Part shown: one piece after another, positions 17,627 to 26,400 of the stretch | Position numbering within the stretch: position 1 is the first letter of the stretch | How the letters are laid out: the number at the start of each line of letters is the position of its first letter | Origin: UBA8438 sp963934795 | GTDB lineage: Bacteria; Acidobacteriota; Vicinamibacteria; Vicinamibacterales; UBA8438 | Length of the DNA: 64,000 nt | NCBI GenBank assembly: GCA_963934795.1 | Contig: CAWWAF010000004.1 | Span: 1 to 64,000, forward strand | Reading direction: 5' to 3' | Notes under the pieces: model-generated | Databases searched by the model: none | Told to the model about the DNA's origin: nothing | The model's input: the letters and a program-made list of their open reading frames with translations, nothing else | Translations under genes and position numbers: made by a program

Positions 17627-18383
17627 GACGGTGAGTGTATCGCAGCCACCCGCAGGCAACGAGCGGATGCACCACCGCCAGGCAGCGCCCCCGCCCACTC
17701 CGGCGTTCACGCCACACGAGCGCCGATTGGTCAGCCGGTTGCGCACCCCTCGCGCAGTCCAGCGCTACCTCAACGCGCTCTCCTACAATGCGGCCGACGG
17801 CCCCCTCACGCTCCGGAGTTTTCGGGGCGTCGTACGTCACCAGACAGCCCACTGTCTCGAAGCGGTGCTCCTGGCGGCGACCGTCATGGAGCAGCACGGA
17901 TTTCCCCCCCTGGTGCTCAGCTTCGAGTCTGTCGACCAGCTCGACCACGTCCTGTTCGTGTATAAGCAGCGAGGCCGATGGGGTGCCGTGGCTCGGTCGC
18001 GTGACCCCGGACTTCACGGACGCAAGGCGGTCTACAAAACGATACGCGCCCTGGCGCTGAGCTACGTCGAACCGTACGTCGACGCCACCGGTCGCCTGAC
18101 CGGGTACGCAGTCGTCGATCTACGGACACTCACGCGATACGACTGGCGCCTGTCGGAACGCAACGTCTGGAAAGTGGAGCGCATGCTGCTCGACTATCCG
18201 CACCGACCTATCCGGACGCCACACCACCGGGTGACCCAATGGCGACGCCGGTATCGCGCATTCGTCGACAGATTCCCTGGCGACAAGCCGAGGTTCTTCG
18301 CGGGGGAAAACGGGTGGAGCGAGCTGCCGGCCCCATTCCGCCGGATCATCGGACGCGGCGAAAACCGCCGCAACAGAGGCTAA
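17625..18383 (+). CDS. Transglutaminase-like superfamily protein
   Basis: 252 residues. The centre shows a Cys in AHCLEAVLLAATVMEQHGFPP (about residue 85) followed about 30 residues later by LDHVLFVY, giving a Cys-His-type arrangement as in transglutaminase-like cysteine peptidase folds. The third catalytic residue is probably the Asp of the AVVDLRTL strand. I cannot name a substrate. The ATG at 17625 is preceded by GGAAGGGG at 10 nt; its start codon overlaps that of the divergent DUF72 gene within CATG. An internal ATG at 17667 is an alternative start. The 3' end is followed by a large palindrome. Confidence 0.65.
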   Translation: MTVSVSQPPAGNERMHHRQAAPPPTPAFTPHERRLVSRLRTPRAVQRYLNALSYNAADGPLTLRSFRGVVRHQTAHCLEAVLLAATVMEQHGFPPLVLSFESVDQLDHVLFVYKQRGRWGAVARSRDPGLHGRKAVYKTIRALALSYVEPYVDATGRLTGYAVVDLRTLTRYDWRLSERNVWKVERMLLDYPHRPIRTPHHRVTQWRRRYRAFVDRFPGDKPRFFAGENGWSELPAPFRRIIGRGENRRNRG

Positions 18384-18394
18384 AGCGCAAGCAG

Positions 18395-18499
18395 GGTTTC
18401 CGGACGAGGCGTTCGTCTGGCAAGGCGCAACGAGGGAGCAGCCGGGCAGGCTGTGACCGAGGCCGCAACGCCGCCAGACGGACGCCTCGTCCGGAAACC
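18395..18499. repeat. 105-bp intergenic inverted repeat (27-bp arms)
   Basis: Arms 18395-18421 and 18473-18499 are reverse complements at 26 of 27 positions; the mismatch is a G-U pair in RNA. The 51-nt spacer holds a smaller hairpin (CAGCC/GGCTG around GGGCA) flanked by similar segments GGCGCAACG and GGCCGCAACGCC. It sits between two convergent genes, ending 1 nt before the stop codon at 18501. It could act as a two-way terminator or be a copy of a dispersed palindromic element. I saw no second copy in this window. Confidence 0.85.
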
Positions 18500-18500
18500 G

Positions 18501-18803
18501 TTAGTCTAGGTCGAATTCTCGTTCGGGCCTGGTAATTGGCTCGTGCCGCGCTTGCTCGAGTGCCTCATCGAACCGTTTGGACAACTCATCGCCACGCGTC
18601 TGGTTGTCGCTCACCGACTGCTGAAACAAGGCTTCACGCCGCGCCGCCTCGTCAGCCAGGATCTGCTGGGCGTGGTCAAGTTGCGGCTTGTCTTCGCGCT
18701 GCGGCTCAAGATGCGCGACGACGCGTTTCAGATGCGGGTCGACCGTCTGTGTCGTGCCGCAACACGGACAGACCACGTCGAACTCAGACGACAGCTTGGA
18801 CAT
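18501..18803 (-). CDS. Small CPCC-containing coiled-coil protein
   Basis: A 100-residue soluble protein: an N-terminal FDVVCPCCGTTQTVDP half zinc ribbon (one CxxC, C-P-C-C, only), then a long helix rich in A, E, Q and R (residues 40-90) and a conserved-looking end ITRPEREFDLD. ATG at 18801-18803 is preceded by GAGGAA. I recognise it only as a hypothetical protein type; a metal-bound dimer is possible. It is divergent from the carboxypeptidase-regulatory-like gene, with 70 nt between. Confidence 0.7.
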   Translation of the reverse strand: MSKLSSEFDVVCPCCGTTQTVDPHLKRVVAHLEPQREDKPQLDHAQQILADEAARREALFQQSVSDNQTRGDELSKRFDEALEQARHEPITRPEREFDLD

Positions 18804-18873
18804 GGCAATGTTCCTCGGCTCTCCGCTCACACGCCGTGACACGACACACGGCCCGATTGCTATCATAGACCGC

Positions 18874-20355
18874 ATGAGACGTTCCGGGCACGACCCTGTG
18901 GTACGGGCAACCCTCCTCGGTTGCCTCCTTGGCCTCTGCACGCTGTTCGCCGTCTCCTCGGCGCACGCGCGACCGGGCCAAACAGCAACCGGATCGGTCG
19001 CAGGACAGCTGATTGACGCATCAAACGGCGAACCGATCGCCGACGGCGTCCTTGTCCTCCGCGATCTCGCAAGTCGAGAACAACAGATCGTCACCACGAA
19101 TGCCGCGGGTGAGTTCCGACTGGACGAGCTCTCGGCGGCTGCTTACTCCCTGCATGCGACCGCGATTGGCTACGTGGGCCGGCAGTACGGTCAGCGACAC
19201 CCGCTGGAAGTCCCAGCCTCTATCGACCTTGCGGCCGGCGAGACACGGTCGAACGCCGATATCGCACTGACGCCGGCCGGCGCCATCATGGGTCGCATCA
19301 CCACCGAGACCGGACAACCGCTGGCGTTCGCGGAGGTCGAAGCGCTTCGGCCGCAGCTCGACGGTGACCGCCGGATCCTGTTGCCGATGGGACGCACTGA
19401 GGGCAACGCACGTTGCGAGTACCGCATCGAGGGGCTGGCTCCCGGTCGCTACTACATAGCCGCGCTCGATCCCGACGACCTGGGCACAGAAGATGCGACC
19501 GGCCGCATACAGATGGTACCAACCTTGTTCCCTGGCGTGTCGACGCCAGGTCCGGCCGAGCGCGTCGAACTGTCGACCGGCGGAACCCGAACCAATGTCG
19601 ACTTCCCACTGGTTGGCGCCTCCCGGGTGAGCGTACGGGGTCAACTGGTGCACCCCGACGAGGCCAGGCTGGCCACTGGCTCCGTGATCATGAGCCCCGC
19701 GTCAGACGGCGGGTTGGGGCTGGGCATCGCGAGGCCGGCCGTGGTCCGGCCAGACGGCGTCTTCGAGTTTTCGAACGTCCCCCCCGGGCGGTACAACCTG
19801 CGGGCCAGCGCCCATACCAGCGTCGGACGAAGTTATCGACGGCGGTCTGGCCTACGGACCCGCGGCACTGGCGCGGCTGTCTTTGGCTCGCGTCTGCTCG
19901 AGGTTCAGAGCACCGACGTAGAGGGTGTCGCGCTTCTCCTCAGCCCAGGCGCGCGTCTCTCAGGGGTGGTCGAGACCGTAGTCGGAGCCACCACGCCCGC
20001 CCCAGACCTACGCGGCCTCTGGGTGAGCGCGCCGGTCGCCGACGGCACGATCGGCTCAGAACTGGCGCAGAGTCAGGTAGACGAGAACGACCGCTTCATG
20101 CTCGAGACGCCGGACGGGCAGCGGGTCATCCGGCTGAACGAGCTACCGTCCCCCTGGTCGTTGGAGTCGGCGGTCTACGAAGAGCGCAACGGCATCGACA
20201 TCGCGTTCGATCTGCGGTCGGGCGAGACGCGGGAAGGGATTCGCCTGGTCGTCACAGACCGGGTCACCCGTCTGACCGGCACCGTCCATGACCAACGGGG
20301 CCGCGTGGCTACCTACCCGGCCGTTGTCGCGCTGCCCGTCAATCCCGCGCTGTGA
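18874..20355 (+). CDS. Secreted carboxypeptidase-regulatory-like protein, cut by an in-frame TGA
   Basis: 493 residues before the TGA. Residues 1-33 look like a Sec signal peptide (LLGCLLGLCTLFAVSSAHA). Repeated beta-sandwich units follow, of the carboxypeptidase-regulatory type: GSVAGQLIDASNGEPIADG, IMGRITTETGQPL, VSVRGQLVHPDEA and LTGTVHDQRGR each begin a unit, with GEFRL.ELSAAAYSLHA-type ends. These are common extracellular or periplasmic scaffold domains in Acidobacteriota. The reading frame continues past the TGA at 20353-20355 with the second half of the last unit (next entry), so the gene has probably suffered a nonsense change. The ATG at 18874 precedes the signal peptide. Confidence 0.8.
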   Translation: MRRSGHDPVVRATLLGCLLGLCTLFAVSSAHARPGQTATGSVAGQLIDASNGEPIADGVLVLRDLASREQQIVTTNAAGEFRLDELSAAAYSLHATAIGYVGRQYGQRHPLEVPASIDLAAGETRSNADIALTPAGAIMGRITTETGQPLAFAEVEALRPQLDGDRRILLPMGRTEGNARCEYRIEGLAPGRYYIAALDPDDLGTEDATGRIQMVPTLFPGVSTPGPAERVELSTGGTRTNVDFPLVGASRVSVRGQLVHPDEARLATGSVIMSPASDGGLGLGIARPAVVRPDGVFEFSNVPPGRYNLRASAHTSVGRSYRRRSGLRTRGTGAAVFGSRLLEVQSTDVEGVALLLSPGARLSGVVETVVGATTPAPDLRGLWVSAPVADGTIGSELAQSQVDENDRFMLETPDGQRVIRLNELPSPWSLESAVYEERNGIDIAFDLRSGETREGIRLVVTDRVTRLTGTVHDQRGRVATYPAVVALPVNPAL

Positions 20356-20577
20356 CAGCCCCGCAGCCGACACGTCCACCTGACGTATCCAGACGCCTCG
20401 GGTCGCTATACGATGACCGGCCTACCGGCGGGCGCCTACCTCGTGTCCGTGGTGCCAGGAATCTACGAAGGGGATCTCTTCGGAGCAGCGGTGTTTCAGG
20501 AGATTGCGGCGGCCGGAGTTGAGGTGGCCATCGAGGCGGGAGAGAGTACGACGTTCGACCTGACGCTCACGAGCTAG
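20356..20577 (+). pseudogene. In-frame C-terminal remainder of the preceding gene
   Basis: In the same frame after TGA 20353-20355 the sequence reads 73 codons to TAG at 20575-20577. These include YPDASGRYTMTGLPAGAYLVSV and end in STTFDLTLTS. This is exactly the missing half of a carboxypeptidase-regulatory-like unit (GRY..TGLPAG.Y). In proteins of this kind I would expect a Trp (TGG) near the stop position, so TGG to TGA is the simplest explanation. The full product would be 567 residues. Confidence 0.75.
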
Positions 20578-20586
20578 CGCGGTGCA

Positions 20587-20811
20587 CTAACCCTCTTCTT
20601 CGTAACCTTCTTCTTCGATCGGACTGACACGCGTGGAGGGCCTGAGCGCCTCGCGATAGTCGTAAATAGGTAACCCCTCGACATGCAGAGATAGCCGACA
20701 CCCCGGCGACTTGCGGTCGACGAGCACCGTCACCGGACTGCCCGCCACCCCTTCGCGAAACGCGAGACGGCACCCGCATGGCAAGTCAGCGTGGACGAAC
20801 CCTTTAAGCAT
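20587..20811 (-). CDS. Small uncharacterised protein with acidic tail
   Basis: A 74-residue soluble protein with an N-terminal LPCGCRLAFREG containing Cys-Gly-Cys, a second Cys in SPGCRLSLHVEG, and an acidic end PIEEEGYEEEG. The ATG at 20809-20811 is preceded by GAGGGG at about 9 nt; the longer reading to 20835 lacks this. The spaced cysteines could bind metal. I do not recognise the family. It is convergent with the broken carboxypeptidase-regulatory-like gene, 10 nt apart. Confidence 0.6.
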   Translation of the reverse strand: MLKGFVHADLPCGCRLAFREGVAGSPVTVLVDRKSPGCRLSLHVEGLPIYDYREALRPSTRVSPIEEEGYEEEG

Positions 20812-20899
20812 GTGTAACACCCCTCGCGCGGCCAATCATACTACAGCCGTACACTGGCGAGGTGCTCCCCCAGGGGCATCCGCACGCCCGTACACGACA

Positions 20900-20923
20900 A
20901 CGCCGACCCTTCCGGGTCGGCGT
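20900..20923 (-). terminator. Strong hairpin downstream of the TlpA-like gene
   Basis: ACGCCGACCC and GGGTCGGCGT form a perfect 10-bp stem. On the minus strand the loop is GGAA, a stable GNRA tetraloop. It starts 37 nt after the stop codon of the thioredoxin-like gene and is the likely transcription end. On the minus strand it is followed by TGT, not a long T-run. Confidence 0.6.
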
Positions 20924-20960
20924 GTTTCCAGAGGAACGCATCACGAGCGCCAAGTCACCG

Positions 20961-21524
20961 CTACAGCAGATCCGTGATGTCCTTCTCGAACTCTTCCCGC
21001 GCGGCGATCCCGGCATGCGTCCGACACAGCGCGCCGTCTCGGTCGATGAAGAACGTCATCGGCACCCCCCAAATTGGACCGTAGGACTCCATGAAATCCT
21101 CTCGCTCCAAGCCGACCAGCATCGGGTAATCGACATCGTACTGCGCCGCAAATTCCTGGATTTTGTCCGGCGTATCGTCGATCGACACTCCAAGAACCAC
21201 CAAGCCCTGATCCTCGTACTCGTCGGCAAACTCGACGAACCACGGCATTTCAATTTTGCATGGGCCGCACCAGGTCGCCCAGAAGTTCAAGAGCACAACC
21301 TTGCCCTTCAGTTCGCTGAACGACACATCTTCGCCGTTCATATCTTGCAACGTGAAGTCGAAGTCGGCCGGTCGTGCGTCGACATCGCACGCTGGCGCCA
21401 TCGAGCCCGCGACCGCTCCCGCGGTCTCAGCCGTGTGGGCATGGGTGTGCGTCAGCTCGGCCGGCAACGTGAGTAGGGCCAGTCCGAAGGCCGCCACGCC
21501 TGCAACCATCCAGCGAAGCGTCAT
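20961..21524 (-). CDS. TlpA-like exported thioredoxin-fold protein
   Basis: 187 residues: a hydrophobic N-terminal signal or anchor (residues 4-22), a His-rich linker (HTHAHT), then a thioredoxin/AhpC-TSA fold. The redox motif is FWATWCGPCKIEMP (WCGPC), and cis-Pro is in GVPMTFFID. This is typical of periplasmic reductases of the TlpA/ResA type that reduce disulfides for cytochrome c or other exported proteins. ATG 21522-21524 is preceded by GAGAGGA. No cytochrome maturation gene is adjacent. Confidence 0.9.
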   Translation of the reverse strand: MTLRWMVAGVAAFGLALLTLPAELTHTHAHTAETAGAVAGSMAPACDVDARPADFDFTLQDMNGEDVSFSELKGKVVLLNFWATWCGPCKIEMPWFVEFADEYEDQGLVVLGVSIDDTPDKIQEFAAQYDVDYPMLVGLEREDFMESYGPIWGVPMTFFIDRDGALCRTHAGIAAREEFEKDITDLL

Positions 21525-21561
21525 GGTGTGATCATTCCTCTCATTGTTGGGCACCAACAGG

Positions 21562-21933
21562 TTATCTCCCATAGGCTCGCATATACGCGGCGACCTTGTC
21601 CATGACGGCGGCGTCCCCCGCATCCCCGACCAGGACGTACCCCACGTCGGCGGCGGACCAGAGACGCGCCTGGTGCCCTACAACCTCAAGCGAGCGCTCG
21701 GCACGCGACCCGTCTGGCACTACGAACAGCGACACCTGTCGTTCCTCAACCTCGTACAGCAGATGCGCCATCCGGCCGCCGTCGTACTCGCAACTTCTCG
21801 CGTCCACCAGTTCCACTTGCGCCTGGTCGTCGCCGACCGGCACCACCACATCAACACCGTGCACCGTCGCCAGGTAGTCTTCCGCCGCCGCGGCATCAAG
21901 CGGGGGATGACCGGTCCAAAATTCGGTAAAACA
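21562..21933 (-). pseudogene. C-terminal half of split anti-sigma factor
   Basis: Reading on from the TAG at 21934-21936 in the same frame gives Cys-Phe-Thr-Glu-Phe-Trp, then LDAAAAEDYLATVHGVDVVVP, a Cys-containing ARSCEYDGGRMAHLLYE, and VVGHQARLWSAADVGYVLVGD, ending at TAA 21562-21564. This is the expected membrane-distal domain of a zinc-finger anti-sigma factor. It follows the upstream half without a frame change. An internal ATG (21862-21864) would allow a separate 100-residue product. Confidence 0.7.
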
Positions 21934-22329
21934 CTACTCATGGTCGATCGCCAACTGGGCGGCAAATGCCGCCTCCAGACGCTCCTGCTGGCCGACCATG
22001 AACACACCACCCACCGCCAGCAACAACGTCGCCGCCATCGACAGCGGAAGCCATCGCCGCGTTCGCGACCCCTGTGACGCCGGTCGCGGCGCGGCATCGC
22101 GCGTGGGCACGGCTCCGACGCATCGCGCACGCAAGGACGCCGGCGCGCTGGCAGACAACGTCGACGCACGGGCCTGCACCAGGCGACGCGCGGCCTCCTC
22201 CGTCTGCGCCCGCGCCCGACACGGCTCACAATCGCCGAGATGGTCCTCGACCGCCTGCTTGACCGCGAGGTCCACCTCGCCGTCCACGTAGGGGGTCATT
22301 AACGAGTCGATCTCTTGACAGATGGTCAT
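21934..22329 (-). CDS. Zinc-finger anti-sigma factor, N-terminal part (ends at in-frame TAG)
   Basis: 131 residues. It has a ZAS-type zinc finger (Cys4, then His-x3-Cys-x2-Cys in DHLGDCEPCR), a basic linker, one membrane segment (LSMAATLLLAVGGVFMVG, about residue 95), and then AAFAAQLAIDHE before the amber codon. It would hold the adjacent ECF sigma factor at the membrane. The TAG sits where I would expect Lys (AAG) in the LDH-x-K-C-F motif of similar proteins. The 3' half continues in frame, so the gene is split. The start codon is 3 nt after the sigma-factor stop. Confidence 0.8.
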   Translation of the reverse strand: MTICQEIDSLMTPYVDGEVDLAVKQAVEDHLGDCEPCRARAQTEEAARRLVQARASTLSASAPASLRARCVGAVPTRDAAPRPASQGSRTRRWLPLSMAATLLLAVGGVFMVGQQERLEAAFAAQLAIDHE

Positions 22330-22332
22330 TGC

Positions 22333-22833
22333 TCAGTCCAGACGCGAGGCCTCACGACCCACGATTCGGAGTCCGGGTCCACCAGGCGGCTGTTCAGTAA
22401 GATGCCGATACAGCATCCGACGCCCCCGGGAAATACGCGACATCACGGTACCGGCCGCGACGTGCAAAATTCCGGCGATCTCCTTGTAGGAGAACTCCTC
22501 GACGTCGCGCTGCCAGACCGCCTGCCGGAACGCGTCTGGCAGCGCGTCGATGGCCGCCTGCAGATCCGCTCCCAGTGCGCCCCGCATCAACAGCTCCTCG
22601 GGCGACGGCCCGTCCGTCACCCGCGCCGGTGCGTTGTCCACTTGCTCGCTGTCGACGTCGACGGGATCACGGGTGGCCCGGCGTCGCTGATTGAGAAACG
22701 TATTGTGCAGAATCGTGTGTAGCCACGCCTTCAGATACGTCCCCTGTTTGAACTGGTCTTCGAACCGGACCGCTTTGACATAGGTGTCCTGCACCAGATC
22801 TTCGGCGTCGGCGGGGTTGCGCGTCAGGCGCAT
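22333..22833 (-). CDS. ECF sigma factor, N-terminus apparently lost
   Basis: 166 residues beginning MRLTRNPADAEDLVQDTYVKAVRF, which is region 2 of an ECF sigma factor without its first helix. Region 4 (DALPDAFRQAV...FSYKEIAGILHVAAGTVMSRISRGRRMLY) is complete with its helix-turn-helix. Upstream in the same frame the missing helix is present (ALDHIDSLYGAA) but no ATG, GTG or TTG occurs before the TAG at 22966-22968. A neighbouring frame offers MADLRAM and then stops. A one-base change near 22880 would join them. Forms a pair with the downstream anti-sigma gene. Confidence 0.8.
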   Translation of the reverse strand: MRLTRNPADAEDLVQDTYVKAVRFEDQFKQGTYLKAWLHTILHNTFLNQRRRATRDPVDVDSEQVDNAPARVTDGPSPEELLMRGALGADLQAAIDALPDAFRQAVWQRDVEEFSYKEIAGILHVAAGTVMSRISRGRRMLYRHLTEQPPGGPGLRIVGREASRLD

Positions 22834-23416
22834 GGCGGCCCCATACAGGCTGTCGATGTGGTCGAGAGCCTGGTCTCCTACATGGCGCGGAGATCCGCCA
22901 TGGCCCCATCCGCTGAGTCGCTGGCTAGGCGCATGTGTTGCAACATTGTCAGTAGGCCCCGGCCGCTATGACCATGAACACGAACCGGGCCTGAATTATT
23001 CCAGCGGTCCAAGTATATCGGGCCGGTGGGCCTCGTTCGCGTCTATTCTCCCGGCAACCGGGGGCTACCAATGGTGTCTCCTAACGGGGGCATACTTCGC
23101 CGGATGTGGACACCGCGCCGGCCGTGTGGCCCGTGATTGAGAGACCGCTGTGCACGTGGGGCGAGCCCCCCGCTCGTCCGCGGGCGGTTTCCTCGCTGGT
23201 GGCAGGCCGGGAACTCCGCCGAGCCTCCAGTGCGCATCGAGGCCCAGGAAATCCGCCAGCCGATCTGACACCAGACGGGCACGCCTCTTGCTCCTACCCT
23301 CAGGGCCTAGCCGGCGGGATCCACATCATTGCTAGGCCCGTCATAGCTACAGTAAGATGGCTCCAGTCTCCGCCAGCCCACTCAGACACGCCGCTGGCTC
23401 CCTCACGAGGTGCATC
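22834..23416. other. 580-bp gap: sigma-factor remnant and possible structured RNA
   Basis: About 22834-22946 (minus strand) holds the displaced N-terminal codons of the ECF sigma factor. The rest has no convincing gene; short open frames on either strand show no protein-like pattern I recognise. A stretch at 23027-23246 is closed by complementary ends and contains several hairpins (separate entry). Confidence 0.5.
23027..23246. ncRNA. Possible structured RNA of about 220 nt, unidentified
   Basis: TGGGCCTCG (23027-23035) is fully complementary to CGAGGCCCA (23238-23246). The stem extends inward through T/A and GCG/CGC pairs with one mismatch and one bulge. Inside are CCCGG-CAA-CCGGG and GGGGC-GA-GCCCC hairpins. 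Length and long closing stem recall 6S RNA, but I cannot match a conserved motif on either strand, and in GC-rich DNA such pairing arises by chance fairly often. Confidence 0.2.
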
Positions 23417-26400
23417 ATGAGTCCTACTCACCGCGGGCGCACTGCCCACGGCCGCTGGGCTGTCATCTGTCTGACAAGTCTGCTGGCGCTAGGTTGGACG
23501 GCCGAGTCCTGGGCCCAGGGCGGGTTTAATACGTACTACGGGAAGAACCGAGTCAAGTACGACGACTTCGACTGGCACATCTACGAGACGGAGCATTTCG
23601 AGATTTTCTACTACCCCGAACTTGAGCAGCACCTGGAACGAATCGCGTCGTACGCCGAAAGCGCCTACGCGCAGGTGAGCGCCGACCTGACGCATGACCT
23701 GGCCACCCTGGTGCCATTGGTCGTCTTCAAGACGCACAGCGAATTCGAGCAGCAGAACGTCATTCCAGGGGCGGTCTCCTCCGGCGTCGGCGCGTTCGCC
23801 GAGCCGTTCCGTCGGCGTATCCTGCTGCCTATCGACGAACCGCCGGATCAGCTCTACCGCCTGATTACGCACGAACTGACGCACCAGTTCGCGTTCGATA
23901 TCGTCCCGCGCTCGGCCATCCGGCAGGGCATCCCGCTCTGGGTCGACGAGGGGCTGGCCGATTACATGGCCGGCATCTGGCGCCCGATGGATTTGATGCA
24001 GGTCCGCGATGCCGCCCTGGCCGACATTCTCCCCAGAATGAGCGAGTTCAACGGGTATGGCAACTTCAGCAGCCTCCGGGTGGTCTACAACCTCGGCCAC
24101 GCCGCCTTCGAGTTCATAGAAGAACGGTGGGGCAAAGAGGGCGTGCGCCAGTATCTCTTCTCGTTGCGAAAAACCGCGATTGGCGGCGGCGGTGACGTCT
24201 ACGACGACGCATTCGACATCCCGGCCGAGGAGTTTGACGACGAATTCGAGGACTACATCCGAGAACGTTTCCAGGAGTTTCGCGACAAAGAACGCCCCGA
24301 CGATTACGGCCGCGACCTCGCACCAGATCCGCTGCAAACCCAGTACGCCGCAACCGTCTCGATCGAATCATCACCGTCGGGTGATCTGATTGCAGCCTTC
24401 GCACAAAATCGGAAGGACGGCGAAATCGACCTCGTGCTGCTGTCGGCTACCGACGGTGAGGTGGTCAGAAACCTGACCGACGGATTCAACCAGGACCTCG
24501 GATTCGAGTCGTTCGGCCTGCCCCTCGCCCGGTTCAACCAAGTGCCGTGGTTGTCATGGTCGCCCGTCGACGATCGCCTCGCCTACTTCGTACGCAAGGG
24601 TAAATTTCGGTCGCTCGTGCTCCAGAACGTCGTGACCCACAAGATCGAGCAACTCCTCCCGATGAACGACGTGGACGCGCCCGAGTCACCAGACTTCTCG
24701 CCTGACGGCCGCATGGTCGCCTTCTCCGCGTTGCAGGGCGCGGTGGGCGATATCTATCTCCTCGATCTGGAGACCGAGGAGCTCACGAACCTTACGGAAG
24801 ACGGGTTCGCCGATTACGCGCCCACTTTCTCGCCGGACGGCTCGTATCTTGTGTATGTCGCACGTATCAGCGGCAACAACAAACTGTTCAAACTGGACCT
24901 TGAGACGAAAGCGAAGACGCAGCTGACCTTTGGCACGGCCACCGAGGCGGCGGCGCAGTTTCTCGACGACCATACGCTGACGTTTGCGTCTACCGCGACC
25001 GACCCCCTGGCGCCGATCGACCCCACCCAGGCAGCCAACGCGGAGATCTACAACATCTGGACCCTCGACCTCGACAACGGCGAACTGCGACAGTACACCG
25101 ACACGGCGACCGGCAACCTGTCCACCATCGTCCTCCCGGGCGGCGAGGACGAGGAGGACCGCATCGCGTTCGTGACGTACTTCAAGGGGTTCTACGGCAT
25201 TCACACGCTCGTGCGGGAAGAGCCGCTCTACGCGGCCGCGACCACCGACTTCGGTGGCCCCGGCGCCAATATCGACTTCCAGGCTCCGCTGACGCACAAC
25301 GTCATCGCAGCCAACAATCGGCGGAAAGGCCGATTCGAGAAAATGTTCCTGGACGGCGCGCCGCCCATCAATCTCGGCGTCACCAGCAACGGCGACGTCT
25401 TGGGCGGCACCGCTATCTCATTCACGGATGTGCTGGGCGACCAGAGCTTTCAGTTCCAGGCCTACTCGATTCAGCAGTTCCGGACCATTACCGGGTCGTA
25501 TTTCAACCTGAGTGGTCGCCTTCAATACGGGTTCCAGGGGTTCTCCCAAGAATCGTTCTTCTTCGGCAACAACGGATTCTACGACCCCTCGCTCGCCTTT
25601 CTCAGCCGCGACGACGCCCAGGCCGTTTCCAGCACGCGAGGCGGCACGGCGTTCGGCATCTATCCCTTCGACCGCTTCAGACGCCTGGAATTCTCCGCCG
25701 GCCTATTCCATTCGACCGAAGAATTCCGAAATCAGGCTCTCGAGCAGCAAGCCCGGCAGTTCCAAGAGCAACAGTTCGGCACGTCATTTTTTCGCGATGG
25801 TGCCCAGGTCCCCTTCGGGATCAGCTTCGTCCAGGAAACAACGGTGTTCCGTGAATTCGGTCCCGTTGACGGCAACACCATGCGGTTCGCGTATCAGTAT
25901 GCGCCGTCGCTCGGCACGACGTTCCTCGGCAAACAGACAGTGGACGCGGACGCCCGGTACTACAAGCGTATTGGGCAAACCGGCGTCCTGGCCCTCCGCG
26001 GACGGTGGTTCAACAGCTTCGGCGATTTCCCGGACTTTCACTTCTTTGGTGGCAACGGCGACATGCGGGGATTCGAGTATCTCGAATTCATCGGCCACGA
26101 AGCCGGCCATGTCAACGCGGAGCTTCGGTTCCCGCTGATCGAAGCGATGCTGACCCCAATCGGCGTACTCGGGGGTATTCGCGGCACCTTCTTCTTCAAT
26201 ATGGGTGGAGCGAGCTTGAACGGCACCCCGTTCAAGCTGTCTTCGGGAAGCACAGAAGTCTTCACCCCGGTGACTGGATTCGTTCGGGAAGGCGTGGTCC
26301 TGCCGGACGGTTCGGTCGGGCTCCAGACCGTCCCGACATTCGGCCCAGAGCAGTCAGTCTCCGGATTTCGACTCGTCGACACCAGGGCCGCGTACGGCAT

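Noticed and set aside
18395..18499. Integron attC site
   Set aside because: The ends read GGTTTCCGG/CCGGAAACC and lack the RYYYAAC and GTTRRRY core sites in the right positions; no integrase or cassette pattern nearby.
20353..20355. TGA in the carboxypeptidase-regulatory-like gene as a second selenocysteine codon
   Set aside because: No cysteine is expected at this site in such beta-sandwich domains, there is no hairpin with a bulged U behind it, and a Trp codon change explains it better.
21934..21936. TAG in the anti-sigma factor as pyrrolysine
   Set aside because: Pyrrolysine is confined to few methylamine users and nothing here points to it; AAG to TAG is simpler.
23043..23282. Minus-strand open frames in the gap before the large peptidase gene
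   Set aside because: Arg/Pro/Gly-rich without protein-like pattern or ribosome-binding site; the stretch is more likely noncoding.
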